A program made the position numbers and the translations under genes. From a bacterium (GTDB taxonomy: Bacteria > Bdellovibrionota_B > Oligoflexia > Silvanigrellales > Silvanigrellaceae), in the NCBI GenBank assembly GCA_009918675.1, contig RGDM01000002.1, forward strand, positions 47,052 to 111,051: 64,000 bases of DNA, in the 5' to 3' direction. The notes beneath the pieces were generated by a model. That model made no database searches. It worked only from the letters and a program-made list of their open reading frames with translations, and was not told where the DNA came from. Positions 54,336-63,300 of the stretch are shown here, in pieces (the stretch's first letter is position 1; each line of letters starts with the position of its first letter).

Positions 54336-56593
54336 TTTGACATCCGCATTGGAAAAATATCTGCACTCTCGCCTTTTTGCGTCGACAATTCAATTTGCCG
54401 CATCGATTCGCGAAGACGCAATGTTGCTTGGCTTTCTGTTCGTGCGAATTCGATCATTTTATCTTGTGAACGGAAATTTTTGTTTCGAACAGGAGATGCC
54501 TGAACGTAAGTGCCATCACTCCTCATCACATGAGCCTTCGTATTATCCTTCAAGGAATATGAAAGAATTTCCATGACCTTTGCCTTGAGATGCTCTTCCT
54601 CAACGGGCCAAACAACTTCCACGCGCTTATCCATATTTCTCGGCATAAAATCTGCGCTGCCGAGAAATATCCTCGGCCGATTGTTGTTGCGAAACCAAAA
54701 AATCCGAGAATGCTCGAGAAACCTGTCAATGATAGAAATAACTCTTATATTTTCGGAAATCCCTTTTAAACCAGGCCGTAAAATACAAACACCACGAACT
54801 ATTAAATCAATTCTCACGCCAGCTTGACTTGCGCCATAAAGACCTTGAATTAATTTCAAGTCGGTTAAGGAATTCATCTTCAAAATTATATGTCCATGCC
54901 CGTTTACTTGGTGACTCTTGATTTCATCCTCAATCAATCGCAGAAAGAAATCACGCAAACCAAATGGCGCCACTTTGATGGTTTCGAAATCCGGACCACC
55001 ATTCAGTTTTGAAAGCTTCGATTCAGAAGCTAACAAGTTAAATCCAGTTAGCAGATTAAACAACTTTGCCAAGTCACTTGTCAGTGTTTCACTTGCCGTA
55101 AGTAAGCAAAGATCGGTATAAAGTCGAGCTGTGTTGCTGTTATAATTCCCGGTCGAAATATGAGCATAACGTTGAAGATGTTGACCCTCTCTTCGAATCA
55201 CCAATGCACACTTGGCATGAGTCTTGAGGCCGACAAATCCAAAAACAACATGCGCCCCAGCTCGTTCAAGTCGACGCGCCCACGCGATGTTATTGTGCTC
55301 ATCAAATCGTGCTTTCAATTCAACAACTGCAGTCACCTGCTTACCTTTTTCCGCTGCGCGCACAAGCGCTTCGATCACAGGTGAATCTCCACCAATGCGG
55401 TACAATGTTTGCTTTATCGCCAAAACATTTGGGTCTTCGGCAGCGCGCCCAAGAAATTCAAGAACACTCGAGAAACTCTCATAGGGATGATGAAGCAGGA
55501 CATCCCGTTCACGAATAACATCAAATATATCCCTGTCCTGACTAAGTCTCGCATTAATTTTTGGACTGAAAGCGCTATCGCGCAGAGACGGTTTCAACTC
55601 GAGTTTTGTAAGAAAGAGGAGATCCCGGAGATTCAAGAAATTTGAGCATTCGTAAACATCACCAATCTCAAGTTCCAATTGCAAGCGAAGTCGTGAGCGC
55701 AATTTTTCGGGCATATTTTGCTCAACTTCCATCCGCACCACAAAGCGTTGGGCCCGGTCTTTGAGCTCCAACTCAATCGACTTCATCAGGTCCTTAACTT
55801 CGCCTTCAAGCAATTGATAATCGAGGTTTCTCGTGACGCGAAAAACGTAGGCATCTTCAACTTCACTCCAAGGAAACAATTTCTCGAGATGTCTCTTAAT
55901 CAGATCTTCAATCACAACAAATCTGTGTTCCCGCACTCGAGTGGGAATCGCAACAAATCTTGCAAGCTTGGGAGGAATCTCAACGAAGGCGAGGAGTGGC
56001 TCGCCGTTGTCGCCCATCTCTTTGAAGCTCACCGCAAGATACAATGAAAGATTCGAGAGGTAAGGAAACGGATGTGCTTGGTCAACCGCCAACGGCGTCA
56101 AGATTGGAAAAATCTGGTTCTCAAAAAATTCATCCAAACGGTCGAGTTCCTGTCGACTCAATTCTTCAACGCGAGAAATCGTCACGCCCTCTCCAGCTAA
56201 TGAGGGCAACAAACCTGCCTGAAATGTTGCATAAGCGCGCCTGAATTGTCTGCGAATAAACAACGAAACTTCGTCGAGTGTTTCTTCGGCATCAGTCTCT
56301 CCGGGTGTTTGATTTGCAACCGGCAATCCAGACTCTTGATTCTCGAGCAACTTGAACAAACTTGAGAGCCGAACCATAAAAAACTCATCGAGATTGGAGC
56401 TGAAGATCGACAAGAATTTGAGTCGTTCCAGCAAAGGGGTATCTCGCTTTTCTGCCTCTTTAAGAACGCGGTCATTAAAGGCAAGCCACGCCAATTCTCG
56501 ATTTAAAAATAACTCTGGATCATCCAACAAACGGTCGGTTGTTTTGCGCTTGGCGAATGTATCGATGCTTCTTTGCTTCACACGCGCAGTCAT
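54332..56593 (-). CDS. ppk1: Polyphosphate kinase 1
   Basis: 753 residues. PPK1 reversibly builds polyphosphate from ATP. Diagnostic stretches: NRELAWLAFNDRVLKEAEKR at about 31, NLDEFFMVRLSSL, HHPYESFSSV (368-377), and the catalytic domain with His459 (GLKTHAKCALVIRR, the phosphorylated residue by alignment to E. coli His435) and His478 (YAHISTGNYN). The ATG has AGGAGG upstream. Its leader contains a near-perfect long inverted repeat that could hide the ribosome-binding site. It is coupled to ppx and follows sixA in the same direction after 87 bases. Confidence 0.97.
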   Translation of the reverse strand: MTARVKQRSIDTFAKRKTTDRLLDDPELFLNRELAWLAFNDRVLKEAEKRDTPLLERLKFLSIFSSNLDEFFMVRLSSLFKLLENQESGLPVANQTPGETDAEETLDEVSLFIRRQFRRAYATFQAGLLPSLAGEGVTISRVEELSRQELDRLDEFFENQIFPILTPLAVDQAHPFPYLSNLSLYLAVSFKEMGDNGEPLLAFVEIPPKLARFVAIPTRVREHRFVVIEDLIKRHLEKLFPWSEVEDAYVFRVTRNLDYQLLEGEVKDLMKSIELELKDRAQRFVVRMEVEQNMPEKLRSRLRLQLELEIGDVYECSNFLNLRDLLFLTKLELKPSLRDSAFSPKINARLSQDRDIFDVIRERDVLLHHPYESFSSVLEFLGRAAEDPNVLAIKQTLYRIGGDSPVIEALVRAAEKGKQVTAVVELKARFDEHNNIAWARRLERAGAHVVFGFVGLKTHAKCALVIRREGQHLQRYAHISTGNYNSNTARLYTDLCLLTASETLTSDLAKLFNLLTGFNLLASESKLSKLNGGPDFETIKVAPFGLRDFFLRLIEDEIKSHQVNGHGHIILKMNSLTDLKLIQGLYGASQAGVRIDLIVRGVCILRPGLKGISENIRVISIIDRFLEHSRIFWFRNNNRPRIFLGSADFMPRNMDKRVEVVWPVEEEHLKAKVMEILSYSLKDNTKAHVMRSDGTYVQASPVRNKNFRSQDKMIEFARTESQATLRLRESMRQIELSTQKGESADIFPMRMSK

Positions 56594-56662
56594 AACCCAA
56601 AGTCCTCCTACGATTCATTCGAATCCATGGAACAACTCTAAGTTAAGTCAGGATTTTGGGTT
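56594..56662 (-). promoter_or_regulatory. long-range hairpin in ppk leader covering the Shine-Dalgarno region
   Basis: AACCCAAAGTCCT (56594-56606) and AGGATTTTGGGTT (56650-56662) are complementary at 12 of 13 positions. On the minus-strand transcript the proximal arm runs from inside the AGGAGG ribosome-binding site to the base before the ATG. The 43-base loop holds a second perfect stem, GATTC-ATTC-GAATC (56612-56625). Confidence 0.55.
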
Positions 56663-56680
56663 CAGGTTGATTCTATCCGG

Positions 56681-57220
56681 TCATGATCTCAACTCGGCAG
56701 ACTTGTCCCGCTCATCGGCAGGTCTTGGCAAATAAGCAACGAGCTGAGCATCGGGACGCTTGGAGGAAAGATGAGACAAACGCAACCAGACAAGGGATGC
56801 TTTGCGGTAGGGCCTTAGAATGCAACCCAGCTCAGGCGAAAGAAGGGACAAAAGGCGTTCAATGTTGGGATTATGCCCAAACATCCAAATCGCTGGCGGA
56901 CGACCGATTTGCAGTCCTGCGACTTCTTGAACAATGAGCTTCCAAGCACGCTCGACCGAGCCCTCTGGAGAAAAAACCTGATCGCGAATGACTCGCAATG
57001 TCACACCTTCAAGGACCCGCTCAAGGGTTTGTTCGGCTCTTTCGTAGCCACTTGAAAACACCAAGTCCGGAGTCGGCAAATTCATAAATCGACGCAATCG
57101 ACCAACCACGTTTGCTTCTCGCTCACCCCTCGCTGTCAGAACACGCTGAGAATCATCCTCAAAGCGGGATGCATCAACAGCCTCTGCATGACGAACGACT
57201 ATGAACTCACATTCATTCAT
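56681..57220 (-). CDS. sixA: Histidine phosphatase family protein (SixA-like)
   Basis: 179 residues. The RHG-type phosphatase motif appears as VVRHAEA (His11), with the second catalytic His in WMFGHNPNIERLL. The short size and the LTARGEREANVVGRLRRF and DLVFSSGYERAEQTL segments match SixA, which removes phosphate from phosphohistidine (in E. coli from the nitrogen phosphotransferase protein NPr). ATG 57220 is preferred to a TTG three codons earlier; GGAG lies ten bases upstream. It lies between ribF and ppk in one orientation. Confidence 0.85.
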   Translation of the reverse strand: MNECEFIVVRHAEAVDASRFEDDSQRVLTARGEREANVVGRLRRFMNLPTPDLVFSSGYERAEQTLERVLEGVTLRVIRDQVFSPEGSVERAWKLIVQEVAGLQIGRPPAIWMFGHNPNIERLLSLLSPELGCILRPYRKASLVWLRLSHLSSKRPDAQLVAYLPRPADERDKSAELRS

Positions 57221-57225
57221 CTCAA

Positions 57226-58170
57226 TCAAACTCCAAAAAACAATCGCGATTGCATCGCATCATCATGAATTTGTCTCTTAAGATGTTCAAGATCAGAGAA
57301 TTTCATTTCCGTACGAATGAATTTTCGCAAAGCGAAGCTTATTTTTCTTCCGTATATGTCGTCTGAAAAATCCAAAATATGAGCCTCAATCTGCAAGCGC
57401 AATCCATCCGCAATGGTTGGTCGAACTCCGCAGTTCATAACCGCGGCTCGTGATTTCTGCTCTCCCTCAATCAAAACTTCAGCAGCGTAAACACCATGGG
57501 GTGGGAGCAAACAATTCCTATCGAAAAGTCCAAGGTTAGCAGTCGGAAAACCGATCTGACGGCCGCGCTGGTCACCCTTCACAACCGTGCCATTGAGGCA
57601 AAAACTACGGCCCAAGAGTCTTTCAACCAATGAAAAATCAGCGGCCAAAACAGCATTTCTTATCCGACTCGAAGACACGGGCAGACCGTCAATCAAAAAT
57701 GGCTCTGCTTTGCATGCTGCAACACCACGCTCGCCCGACTTCTTCTCAAAATGGTTCCAATCGCCTTTGCGGCCTGCGCCATAACAAAAATCAAAGCCTA
57801 TTAGACATCGCAGAATATTAAATTCAGTCCAAAGATATCTAAACAAAAAATCATCGGCGCTGAGTGAAGCGAATTCAGGTGAGAATTTCTGCACAACAAC
57901 AGCATCGACTCCAGCTGTCAAGAGCAGTTCTATTTTTTGCGCCAAGGAAATTAAAGCTGGCTTGCTGTTCTCTACTGCAACAACACTCGAAGGGTGGGGG
58001 TCAAAGGTCAAAACCACCCGCGGAATACCGTCTGCAAACTCCGCTAATTTCTGCAGGAGTTGCATATGTCCTTTGTGAACACCATCAAAATTTCCAATCG
58101 TCAGAGCAATTGGCTTTTTTGAGCGAATGATCTCAGCGTTGCCAAAGACCTTAAATTCCCAATCAACCAT
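57226..58170 (-). CDS. ribF: Bifunctional riboflavin kinase/FAD synthetase
   Basis: 314 residues. It phosphorylates riboflavin to FMN and adenylylates FMN to FAD. The FAD-synthetase domain shows LTIGNFDGVHKGHMQLLQKL, LTFDPHP and the SSSRIRNAVLAADFSLVERL segment; the kinase domain shows GTVVKGDQRGRQIGFPTANL and YAAEVLIEGEQKSRAAVMNCG. ATG 58170 overlaps the end of glyQS by eight bases; a TTG at 58179 is an alternative. Its stop lies five bases before the sixA ATG. Confidence 0.95.
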   Translation of the reverse strand: MVDWEFKVFGNAEIIRSKKPIALTIGNFDGVHKGHMQLLQKLAEFADGIPRVVLTFDPHPSSVVAVENSKPALISLAQKIELLLTAGVDAVVVQKFSPEFASLSADDFLFRYLWTEFNILRCLIGFDFCYGAGRKGDWNHFEKKSGERGVAACKAEPFLIDGLPVSSSRIRNAVLAADFSLVERLLGRSFCLNGTVVKGDQRGRQIGFPTANLGLFDRNCLLPPHGVYAAEVLIEGEQKSRAAVMNCGVRPTIADGLRLQIEAHILDFSDDIYGRKISFALRKFIRTEMKFSDLEHLKRQIHDDAMQSRLFFGV

Positions 58171-61100
58171 TTCCAGCAACCTGCACCAGTGAAAAATCAG
58201 CTACTGCATCATAGAGCCGACGCACCCGAAGAAGAAGAGCCAGGCGATTCTGCTTGATTTTAAATTCTTGCGCATTGACCAAAACACGATCAAAGAAATT
58301 GGCCATTGGATGACGCAGATCTGCCAAAAGGCCAAGATAAGCTTCGCAGCTATTGCTGAGCAGAAGAGAATGCCCCTCACTCTCGGCTCTTTCAAGCGCA
58401 GTGTATAATTCTTTCTCTTCGTCTTCGATAAAATGTTCAGTCTCAATTGCTGGACTGTCGCCATTTTTTAGAAGGTCTTCAGTCAAAGTGCGGCAGCGCT
58501 TATATGGAACCATTGCTAAGGCGAGCGGCGCTGGTTCTTCACCAAGCCTGACCAAAGCACGACTCGTTGCCTTCACCCAATCCAGCGATGATGAAATTGT
58601 TTGGGTCGAGAGACGTGCACTGACAGCCTCAACAGCTCCAGGATCAAAATGAGTCTTCCAAAGAGCTCGCAGACGCCCCAACATGAATGCAAAAACCTTC
58701 TCTTCGGTCTCTGCTTGGAGTTCCATTCTCGAACTCCGACAATTTTCAATAGCCAGCTTAAGACACACTGTAAGACTTATTTCCACGGCCGCCGATTCTC
58801 CATCAGCACCGAGCAAACGAAGGATTGCGAGCGCCAAACGGCGTAAACCATAAGGATCCTTGTTGCCCTTGATATCGGTGCCATGACCAACCAAAACAAC
58901 AAGTGAATCAATTTTATCTGCGAGACTCACTACCTTTCCAAGAGCGGTCGAGGGAAGTGCTGCATTTGCACCGGCTGGAGCGTAGTGTTCTGCAATAGCC
59001 GAAGCAATTCGATCACCTTGTTCAGCAAATAGCCGCTGTTCTCGGACCAGAATACCGCCCATCAAGCCCTGCATTTCATCAGGAAACTCCTGCACACAAC
59101 CAGACTTTAAATCAGCCTTACAATAAAGCCCCGCAGTCTCAGCAGCACGGATAAAATCTTCATCCGCATCTTTTCGAGATCCAGCAAGTGTTCGTGCAAG
59201 TTTCGCAATTCGGTCTGATTTGTCTTTCAAACTTCCCATGCCAGCCTGGAACAACTGATTGGAAAGCTTTTCGTGAAGTTCGTGCAAAGGTGTTTTCAAA
59301 TCGCCATCATAATAAAAAGCACCATCATCCAACCGTCCAGAAACCACAGTCGCGGTTGCTTCAACCATGTTCTCGGGCTTTGAACAGGGGTATCCCGCAA
59401 CTCCAATGTAGTAGGGCATCGCGAGCCCAGACTTTGAATCAACCACCGATAAATAGTTCATATGCTCGCGAAGCACACTTGTTATCAAACGCTCCGGCAG
59501 TCGCATGTATTTTTCAGGGATTTTTCCCACGAAAATCTGAGGAGATTCCGAAAGGCCGGCAACTTTATCCAGGAGACCATCCATTCCAGATGGCAAAACT
59601 CCACCCACCTCAGAGGCAAGCTGGCTTGCTTTAGATTGAATGAAATCACGTCTCCGAGACCACGATGGTTCAACATCGAGTGCGCGAACCATTTCGACAT
59701 AACGATCCGCGTGCGCAATTTTAACTGCACGTGGATGAAGAATCCGCTGACCAAAAGTTAAATTGCTGGACTTTAATCCAAACGCTGCGATGGGAAGCAC
59801 CTTGTCATTTGCCAGCGCACAAATCCATCTCACAGGGCGAACAAACGGGGTTACACCTTCCTCTACAATCCACTTCATCTTGAGCCCAGACTCAATATTC
59901 TGGCACCATGAAACGAACTCGTTCGCAAGCAGGATGGGTAGTTCCCCCCCAACTTCTCTTTTCTCAGCGTAAAGGAACGTCCCGTCCGCGCGCTCCTTCC
60001 ATTCCAACGCCGCAGTTTCAACTCCGATTTTCTTTGCAAAACCTGTTGCAGCAGCAGTCAAAGTGCCATCAGGGGCACGAGCAATTCTTTGCGCAGGACC
60101 CCAAAACTCGCGAATGACACTGGGTTCAGTCTCAGGTAAATTCTTGCACAACAAAACTAAACGGCGAGCAGAAACAAGAATTTCATGTTGAATTGCATCG
60201 ATAGATTTTACAAAGCCGGCATCAATCGCGAATCGCTCCCTGCATTTCGCCATCCAATCATGAAAAGATTTTTCAAGATGTTGAACTGCAGCGGTCTGAA
60301 AAGACGGTGGCATTTCCTCGACACCCAATTCAACGCACAAGGACACTTGACCAGTATTGGCAGACGAAGAGTTTTTGTTCTGATTTTCAAAATCTTGAAT
60401 CTGAGCACGTTCGTGAGACTCGATGAATGGCAAACGAGGATCTGCCGAAAGACGGGTCATCATCGGAAAGCCTAATTTCTCGCGCTCTGCGCGATACGCC
60501 GTTGCGCAGAGCCGTGCGCAATCACGAACACGACCAATGTATCGTTGTCTTTCGCTTACAGAAATCGCTCCACGCGCATCAAGCAAATTAAAGGCATGAG
60601 ATGCCTGCAACACATAGTCATACGCAGGCAAAACCAAATTCGTCGCACACAATTCCTTTACTTTTTCCTCACACACCGAGAACAACGAAAATAGCTGATC
60701 AACGTCGGCATTTTTGAAATTGAAATGTGAAAACTCAAATTCATTTTGCTTGAAAATATCGCCATAGCTGAAGTAATCATTGTATGGAATATCAAGCGCA
60801 TTCTTGAGTCCAGTCGCGTACATGTAAAGACGTTCTAACCCATAGGTTATCTCACCCGAAACAACATCCAAATCCAAGCCACCCAACTGTTGAAAGTAGG
60901 TAAACTGAGTGACTTCCTGGCCATTTGCGCGAACTTCCCAGCCCAAGCCCCACGCACCCAAAGTTGGACCCTTCCAGTCATCTTCAAGCAAAGAGATGTC
61001 GTTTTCCTGGAGATGAATTCCGATATGCTCAAGTGATCTAAGAAAAACATCGACAATGTCAGACGGGGCAGGCTTCAAAAAAACCTGTAGCTGATAATAA

Positions 61101-61321
61101 TGCTGGAATCTGTATGGGCTCTCGCCATAGCGGCCATCGACAGGTCTGCGGCAAGGTTGTACGTAAACACTTCGCCAAGGCTCAGGCCCAAGCCCCTTCA
61201 AGAATGTATGCGGATGAAACGTTCCAGCGCCCATGGCAGAGTCGTAGGGTTGAGTCCAGAGGCAGCCAAAACGCCCCCAGTATTCAATCAAACTGAACAC
61301 AAAACTCTGAAAATTCTGCAT
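58163..61321 (-). CDS. glyQS: Fused glycyl-tRNA synthetase (alpha and beta subunits)
   Basis: 1052 residues joining what are two proteins in most bacteria. Residues 1 to about 290 are the catalytic alpha subunit (TQPYDSAMGAGTFHPHTFLK, GPEPWRSVYVQPCRRPVDGR, LDVVSGEITYGLERLYMY). A Gln/Asn/Ser-rich linker (about 291-325) follows. The beta subunit runs from about 326 (SLCVELGVEEMPPSF, FVRPVRWICAL, DDGAFYYDGDLKTPLHELHE) to the DALR-type anticodon-binding end (FFDRVLVNAQEFKIKQNRLA). It charges tRNA-Gly. The ATG has AAGGTGATGT upstream. No T-box element is visible in the 180 bases before it. The downstream genes ribF and sixA are tightly packed behind it. Confidence 0.95.
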   Translation of the reverse strand: MQNFQSFVFSLIEYWGRFGCLWTQPYDSAMGAGTFHPHTFLKGLGPEPWRSVYVQPCRRPVDGRYGESPYRFQHYYQLQVFLKPAPSDIVDVFLRSLEHIGIHLQENDISLLEDDWKGPTLGAWGLGWEVRANGQEVTQFTYFQQLGGLDLDVVSGEITYGLERLYMYATGLKNALDIPYNDYFSYGDIFKQNEFEFSHFNFKNADVDQLFSLFSVCEEKVKELCATNLVLPAYDYVLQASHAFNLLDARGAISVSERQRYIGRVRDCARLCATAYRAEREKLGFPMMTRLSADPRLPFIESHERAQIQDFENQNKNSSSANTGQVSLCVELGVEEMPPSFQTAAVQHLEKSFHDWMAKCRERFAIDAGFVKSIDAIQHEILVSARRLVLLCKNLPETEPSVIREFWGPAQRIARAPDGTLTAAATGFAKKIGVETAALEWKERADGTFLYAEKREVGGELPILLANEFVSWCQNIESGLKMKWIVEEGVTPFVRPVRWICALANDKVLPIAAFGLKSSNLTFGQRILHPRAVKIAHADRYVEMVRALDVEPSWSRRRDFIQSKASQLASEVGGVLPSGMDGLLDKVAGLSESPQIFVGKIPEKYMRLPERLITSVLREHMNYLSVVDSKSGLAMPYYIGVAGYPCSKPENMVEATATVVSGRLDDGAFYYDGDLKTPLHELHEKLSNQLFQAGMGSLKDKSDRIAKLARTLAGSRKDADEDFIRAAETAGLYCKADLKSGCVQEFPDEMQGLMGGILVREQRLFAEQGDRIASAIAEHYAPAGANAALPSTALGKVVSLADKIDSLVVLVGHGTDIKGNKDPYGLRRLALAILRLLGADGESAAVEISLTVCLKLAIENCRSSRMELQAETEEKVFAFMLGRLRALWKTHFDPGAVEAVSARLSTQTISSSLDWVKATSRALVRLGEEPAPLALAMVPYKRCRTLTEDLLKNGDSPAIETEHFIEDEEKELYTALERAESEGHSLLLSNSCEAYLGLLADLRHPMANFFDRVLVNAQEFKIKQNRLALLLRVRRLYDAVADFSLVQVAGNG

Positions 61322-61503
61322 ACATCACCTTCAGTTGGGAGCTAATCAAAAAAAGCCCCAGTTCCGTAACTTTAAGCCACACTCACCGCAACCGCTCGTC
61401 TTGCGAGTCAATTCATCGACGGCCCTGACAACTCCCAAATCAGCAAAGCACTCAATCAAACCGATACCTCAAACAAGAAAGTTTAAAATTCGAGTTGAGA
61501 ACG

Positions 61504-61875
61504 ATGGAAACTAAAGTCGCAATGCAAAGCTCTCATCATTCTTCAGCCGGCGAAGATTTAAAGAGAATCTTTCGCACGCTCGGATTAATCATATCTTACG
61601 TTAGTACCATTCTATTGCCTGCAAAAGCCTCCGCACACGGCTTTAATGCCAACTATGTCGATATCGTAAAAACATACGGTGGGAAATACCGGGTCATTAT
61701 CAAATACACGCATGTAGAAGTCGGCGAATATCGGGAAGCCCACATTGATTTTGACAAGAAAGAAGAAGCGATAAAAGCATTTCAAGACTTGGCAAATGGA
61801 GCAGACTTTTTCATGGGTGACATTAAGGGATCGATCCACTTCCACAATCCACCCGAGAAAGCAAAATCATTCTGA
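61504..61875 (+). CDS. small exported hypothetical protein
   Basis: 123 residues from ATG 61504 (an ATG at 61522 is an alternative). A signal peptide is likely (LGLIISYVSTILLPAKASAH, cleavage after ASA). The mature domain of about 80 residues has alternating beta and helix: VDIVKTYGGKYRVIIKYTHV, YREAHIDFDKKEEAIKAFQD, ADFFMGDIKGSIHFHNPPEK. It ends in a His-containing stretch. I recognise no family. The upstream 182 bases to glyQS hold no clear promoter. It converges with rplS. Confidence 0.65.
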   Translation: METKVAMQSSHHSSAGEDLKRIFRTLGLIISYVSTILLPAKASAHGFNANYVDIVKTYGGKYRVIIKYTHVEVGEYREAHIDFDKKEEAIKAFQDLANGADFFMGDIKGSIHFHNPPEKAKSF

Positions 61876-61902
61876 AACAACTGAATCCAGTCATTTCATG
61901 AC

Positions 61903-61934
61903 AAAAAAAAGCCCAACCTCATCGGCGGGCTTTT
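61903..61934 (-). terminator. Rho-independent terminator of rplS
   Basis: On the minus strand AAAAGCCC ... GGGCTTTT pair around a 12-base loop and are followed by a run of eight T residues, 26 bases past the rplS stop. The plus strand also has a short T-run, so it may serve the convergent small gene as well. Confidence 0.85.
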
Positions 61935-61959
61935 CTGGTCAATCAAGGCTAAACCAATA

Positions 61960-62352
61960 TTAAACTGATTCAGCTCCACCCAAGAAGCGGCTCGAAATTC
62001 GAGCAGCTTTACCCTTGAGTTTCTTGATGTAGTAAATGCGCGATTTGCGAACTTTACCACGTGCCTTGACTTCAACACGGTCAATCAATGGTGAGTGAGC
62101 GAAAAACGTTCTATCAACACCGATTCCACCCGCGGAAATCTTACGAACCATGAAAGTACTGTTTGTTGTGCCCTTGCGGAAACGAATCACAGTGCCTTCG
62201 AAGGCCTGCAAACGAAATTTTGCAGAACCGTCTTTGTTCGTGCCTTCCGCAATCTTCACCCAAACGCACACGGTGTCGCCGGCGCGAAAATCAGGGAGTG
62301 CGGCCTTACGGAGAAACTTCGATTCAAAAAGAGACAAATCTGGATGCTTCAT
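61960..62352 (-). CDS. rplS: 50S ribosomal protein L19
   Basis: 130 residues. L19 sits at the 30S-50S interface. Typical segments: DFRAGDTVCVWVKIAEG, QAFEGTVIRFRKGTTNSTF, VRKISAGGIGVDRTFFAHSP and RGKVRKSRIYYIKKLKGKAA. ATG 62352 is taken; a GTG three codons earlier is less likely. It lies 65 bases after tRNA-Pro with no terminator between. trmD and rimM, its usual partners, are not adjacent. Confidence 0.96.
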   Translation of the reverse strand: MKHPDLSLFESKFLRKAALPDFRAGDTVCVWVKIAEGTNKDGSAKFRLQAFEGTVIRFRKGTTNSTFMVRKISAGGIGVDRTFFAHSPLIDRVEVKARGKVRKSRIYYIKKLKGKAARISSRFLGGAESV

Positions 62353-62416
62353 ACTAAACACCTAACCCACGAGAGAGGAACCTTAAGGGATTTCACGGTA
62401 TCTCAGTGAGAGAAAA

Positions 62417-62494
62417 TGGTCGGGGCGACAGGATTTGAACCTGCGACCACTTGCACCCCAAGCAAGTGCGCTAGCCAGGCTGCGCCACGCCCCG
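62417..62494 (-). tRNA. tRNA-Pro (anticodon GGG)
   Basis: Minus-strand cloverleaf: acceptor CGGGGCG/CGCCCCG, D-stem GCGC/GCGC, anticodon stem CTTGC/GCAAG with loop TTGGGGT (anticodon GGG), T-arm GCAGG-TTCAAAT-CCTGT, discriminator A and encoded CCA. It reads CCC and CCU. It lies 31 bases after rplT and 64 before rplS, with no terminator on either side, so it is probably cut from the ribosomal-protein transcript. Confidence 0.97.
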
Positions 62495-62525
62495 ACGAAG
62501 TAAAACGTAAACTACTCAACACAAC

Positions 62526-62885
62526 TTACTTTGCAAGCACCGACTTTACTTTTTCAATAACAGCAGAGAATGCAGCTGTATCATGAATAGCAAGCTCAGA
62601 AAGCTGCTTACGATTCAAACCAACCTGAGCCTTTTTAATTCCGTTCATGAACTTGCTGTAAGGCAAGCCATGTGCTCGTGATGCTGCATTCAAGCGAGCA
62701 ATCCAGAGTGAACGAAATTCACGCTTCTTAACCTTACGGTCGCGATAAGCATACTCAAGACCCTTGCGAACGATCTTGACCGCAACGCGGTAGGTTTTGG
62801 AGCGAGATCCACGATAGCCCTTGGCGAGCTTCAGGATCTTTTTGTGACGACGACGAAGTTTAAAACCACGTTTGGCGCGAGCCAT
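62526..62885 (-). CDS. rplT: 50S ribosomal protein L20
   Basis: 119 residues. L20 is needed early in 50S assembly and represses its own operon in many bacteria. Typical sequence: [79 protein letters not shown] 62885 is chosen with GGAAGG upstream; the open frame continues 12 codons further without support. It follows rpmI after 76 bases that include a small hairpin. Confidence 0.97.
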   Translation of the reverse strand: MARAKRGFKLRRRHKKILKLAKGYRGSRSKTYRVAVKIVRKGLEYAYRDRKVKKREFRSLWIARLNAASRAHGLPYSKFMNGIKKAQVGLNRKQLSELAIHDTAAFSAVIEKVKSVLAK

Positions 62886-62915
62886 ATTTACCTTCCTTTC
62901 CTCGATAACCGGAGC

Positions 62916-62929
62916 CCTCAAATGAGGGT
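62916..62929 (-). promoter_or_regulatory. small hairpin in rpmI-rplT intergenic region
   Basis: CCCTC-AAAT-GAGGG is a perfect 5-bp stem with a tetraloop, about 30 bases upstream of the rplT start. Two CCGG tetramers flank further bases here. It might be part of an L20 control structure, but I cannot match it to a known L20 leader. Confidence 0.3.
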
Positions 62930-62961
62930 CTTAAAAATCCGGGATACCGGCTGAGACGAAA

Positions 62962-63228
62962 TTAGAGACCGCTGTTGGGCAAGCAGCGCTTCACCAACAA
63001 CATATTTTCAGCACGCATAATTTTAGCCTTCTTCAGGCGATTTTTGCGTGAACGAGATTTTTGCCCCGTCAAGTGTTGCTTACCCTGGTGAGGAACTTTC
63101 ACCTTACCAGAACCTGTTACCTTATAGCGCTTCGCTGCTGCGCGCTTCGTCTTAATTTTCTTGCTGGACGGTGCTTTTTTGCCACCGGCAGCACGGATCT
63201 TGATGGTCCGTTTTTTTGGCTTTGCCAT
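62962..63228 (-). CDS. rpmI: 50S ribosomal protein L35 with N-terminal extension
   Basis: 88 residues against about 65 in most bacteria. The L35 core is clear: AAAKRYKVTGSGKVKVPHQG, KQHLTGQKSRSRKNRLKKAK and the VKRCLPNSGL end. The first 25 residues or so (AKPKKRTIKIRAAGGKKAPS) are an extra Lys-rich extension. ATG 63228 has AAGGG upstream within its leader. infC, which normally precedes rpmI, is not in the upstream region; instead a promoter, a terminator and tRNA-Lys are found. Confidence 0.94.
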   Translation of the reverse strand: MAKPKKRTIKIRAAGGKKAPSSKKIKTKRAAAKRYKVTGSGKVKVPHQGKQHLTGQKSRSRKNRLKKAKIMRAENMLLVKRCLPNSGL

Positions 63229-63272
63229 ATGTTTGCCCTTTTCTTGACATAACACGGTTAAACAGAGGGGCT

Positions 63273-63300
63273 CTTATAGCACGCAATTCACGCCTTGCAA
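63273..63300 (-). promoter_or_regulatory. sigma-70-type promoter of rpmI-rplT operon
   Basis: On the minus strand TTGCAA (-35, four of six consensus) and TATAAG (-10, five of six) are 16 bases apart. Transcription would start near 63266, about 38 bases before the rpmI ATG. The -35 box is the centre of a 12-base perfect palindrome, GCCTTGCAAGGC (63292-63303). Confidence 0.6.

Noticed and set aside
61322..61503. T-box leader for glyQS
   Set aside because: The conserved T-box sequence and an antiterminator/terminator pair are not present.
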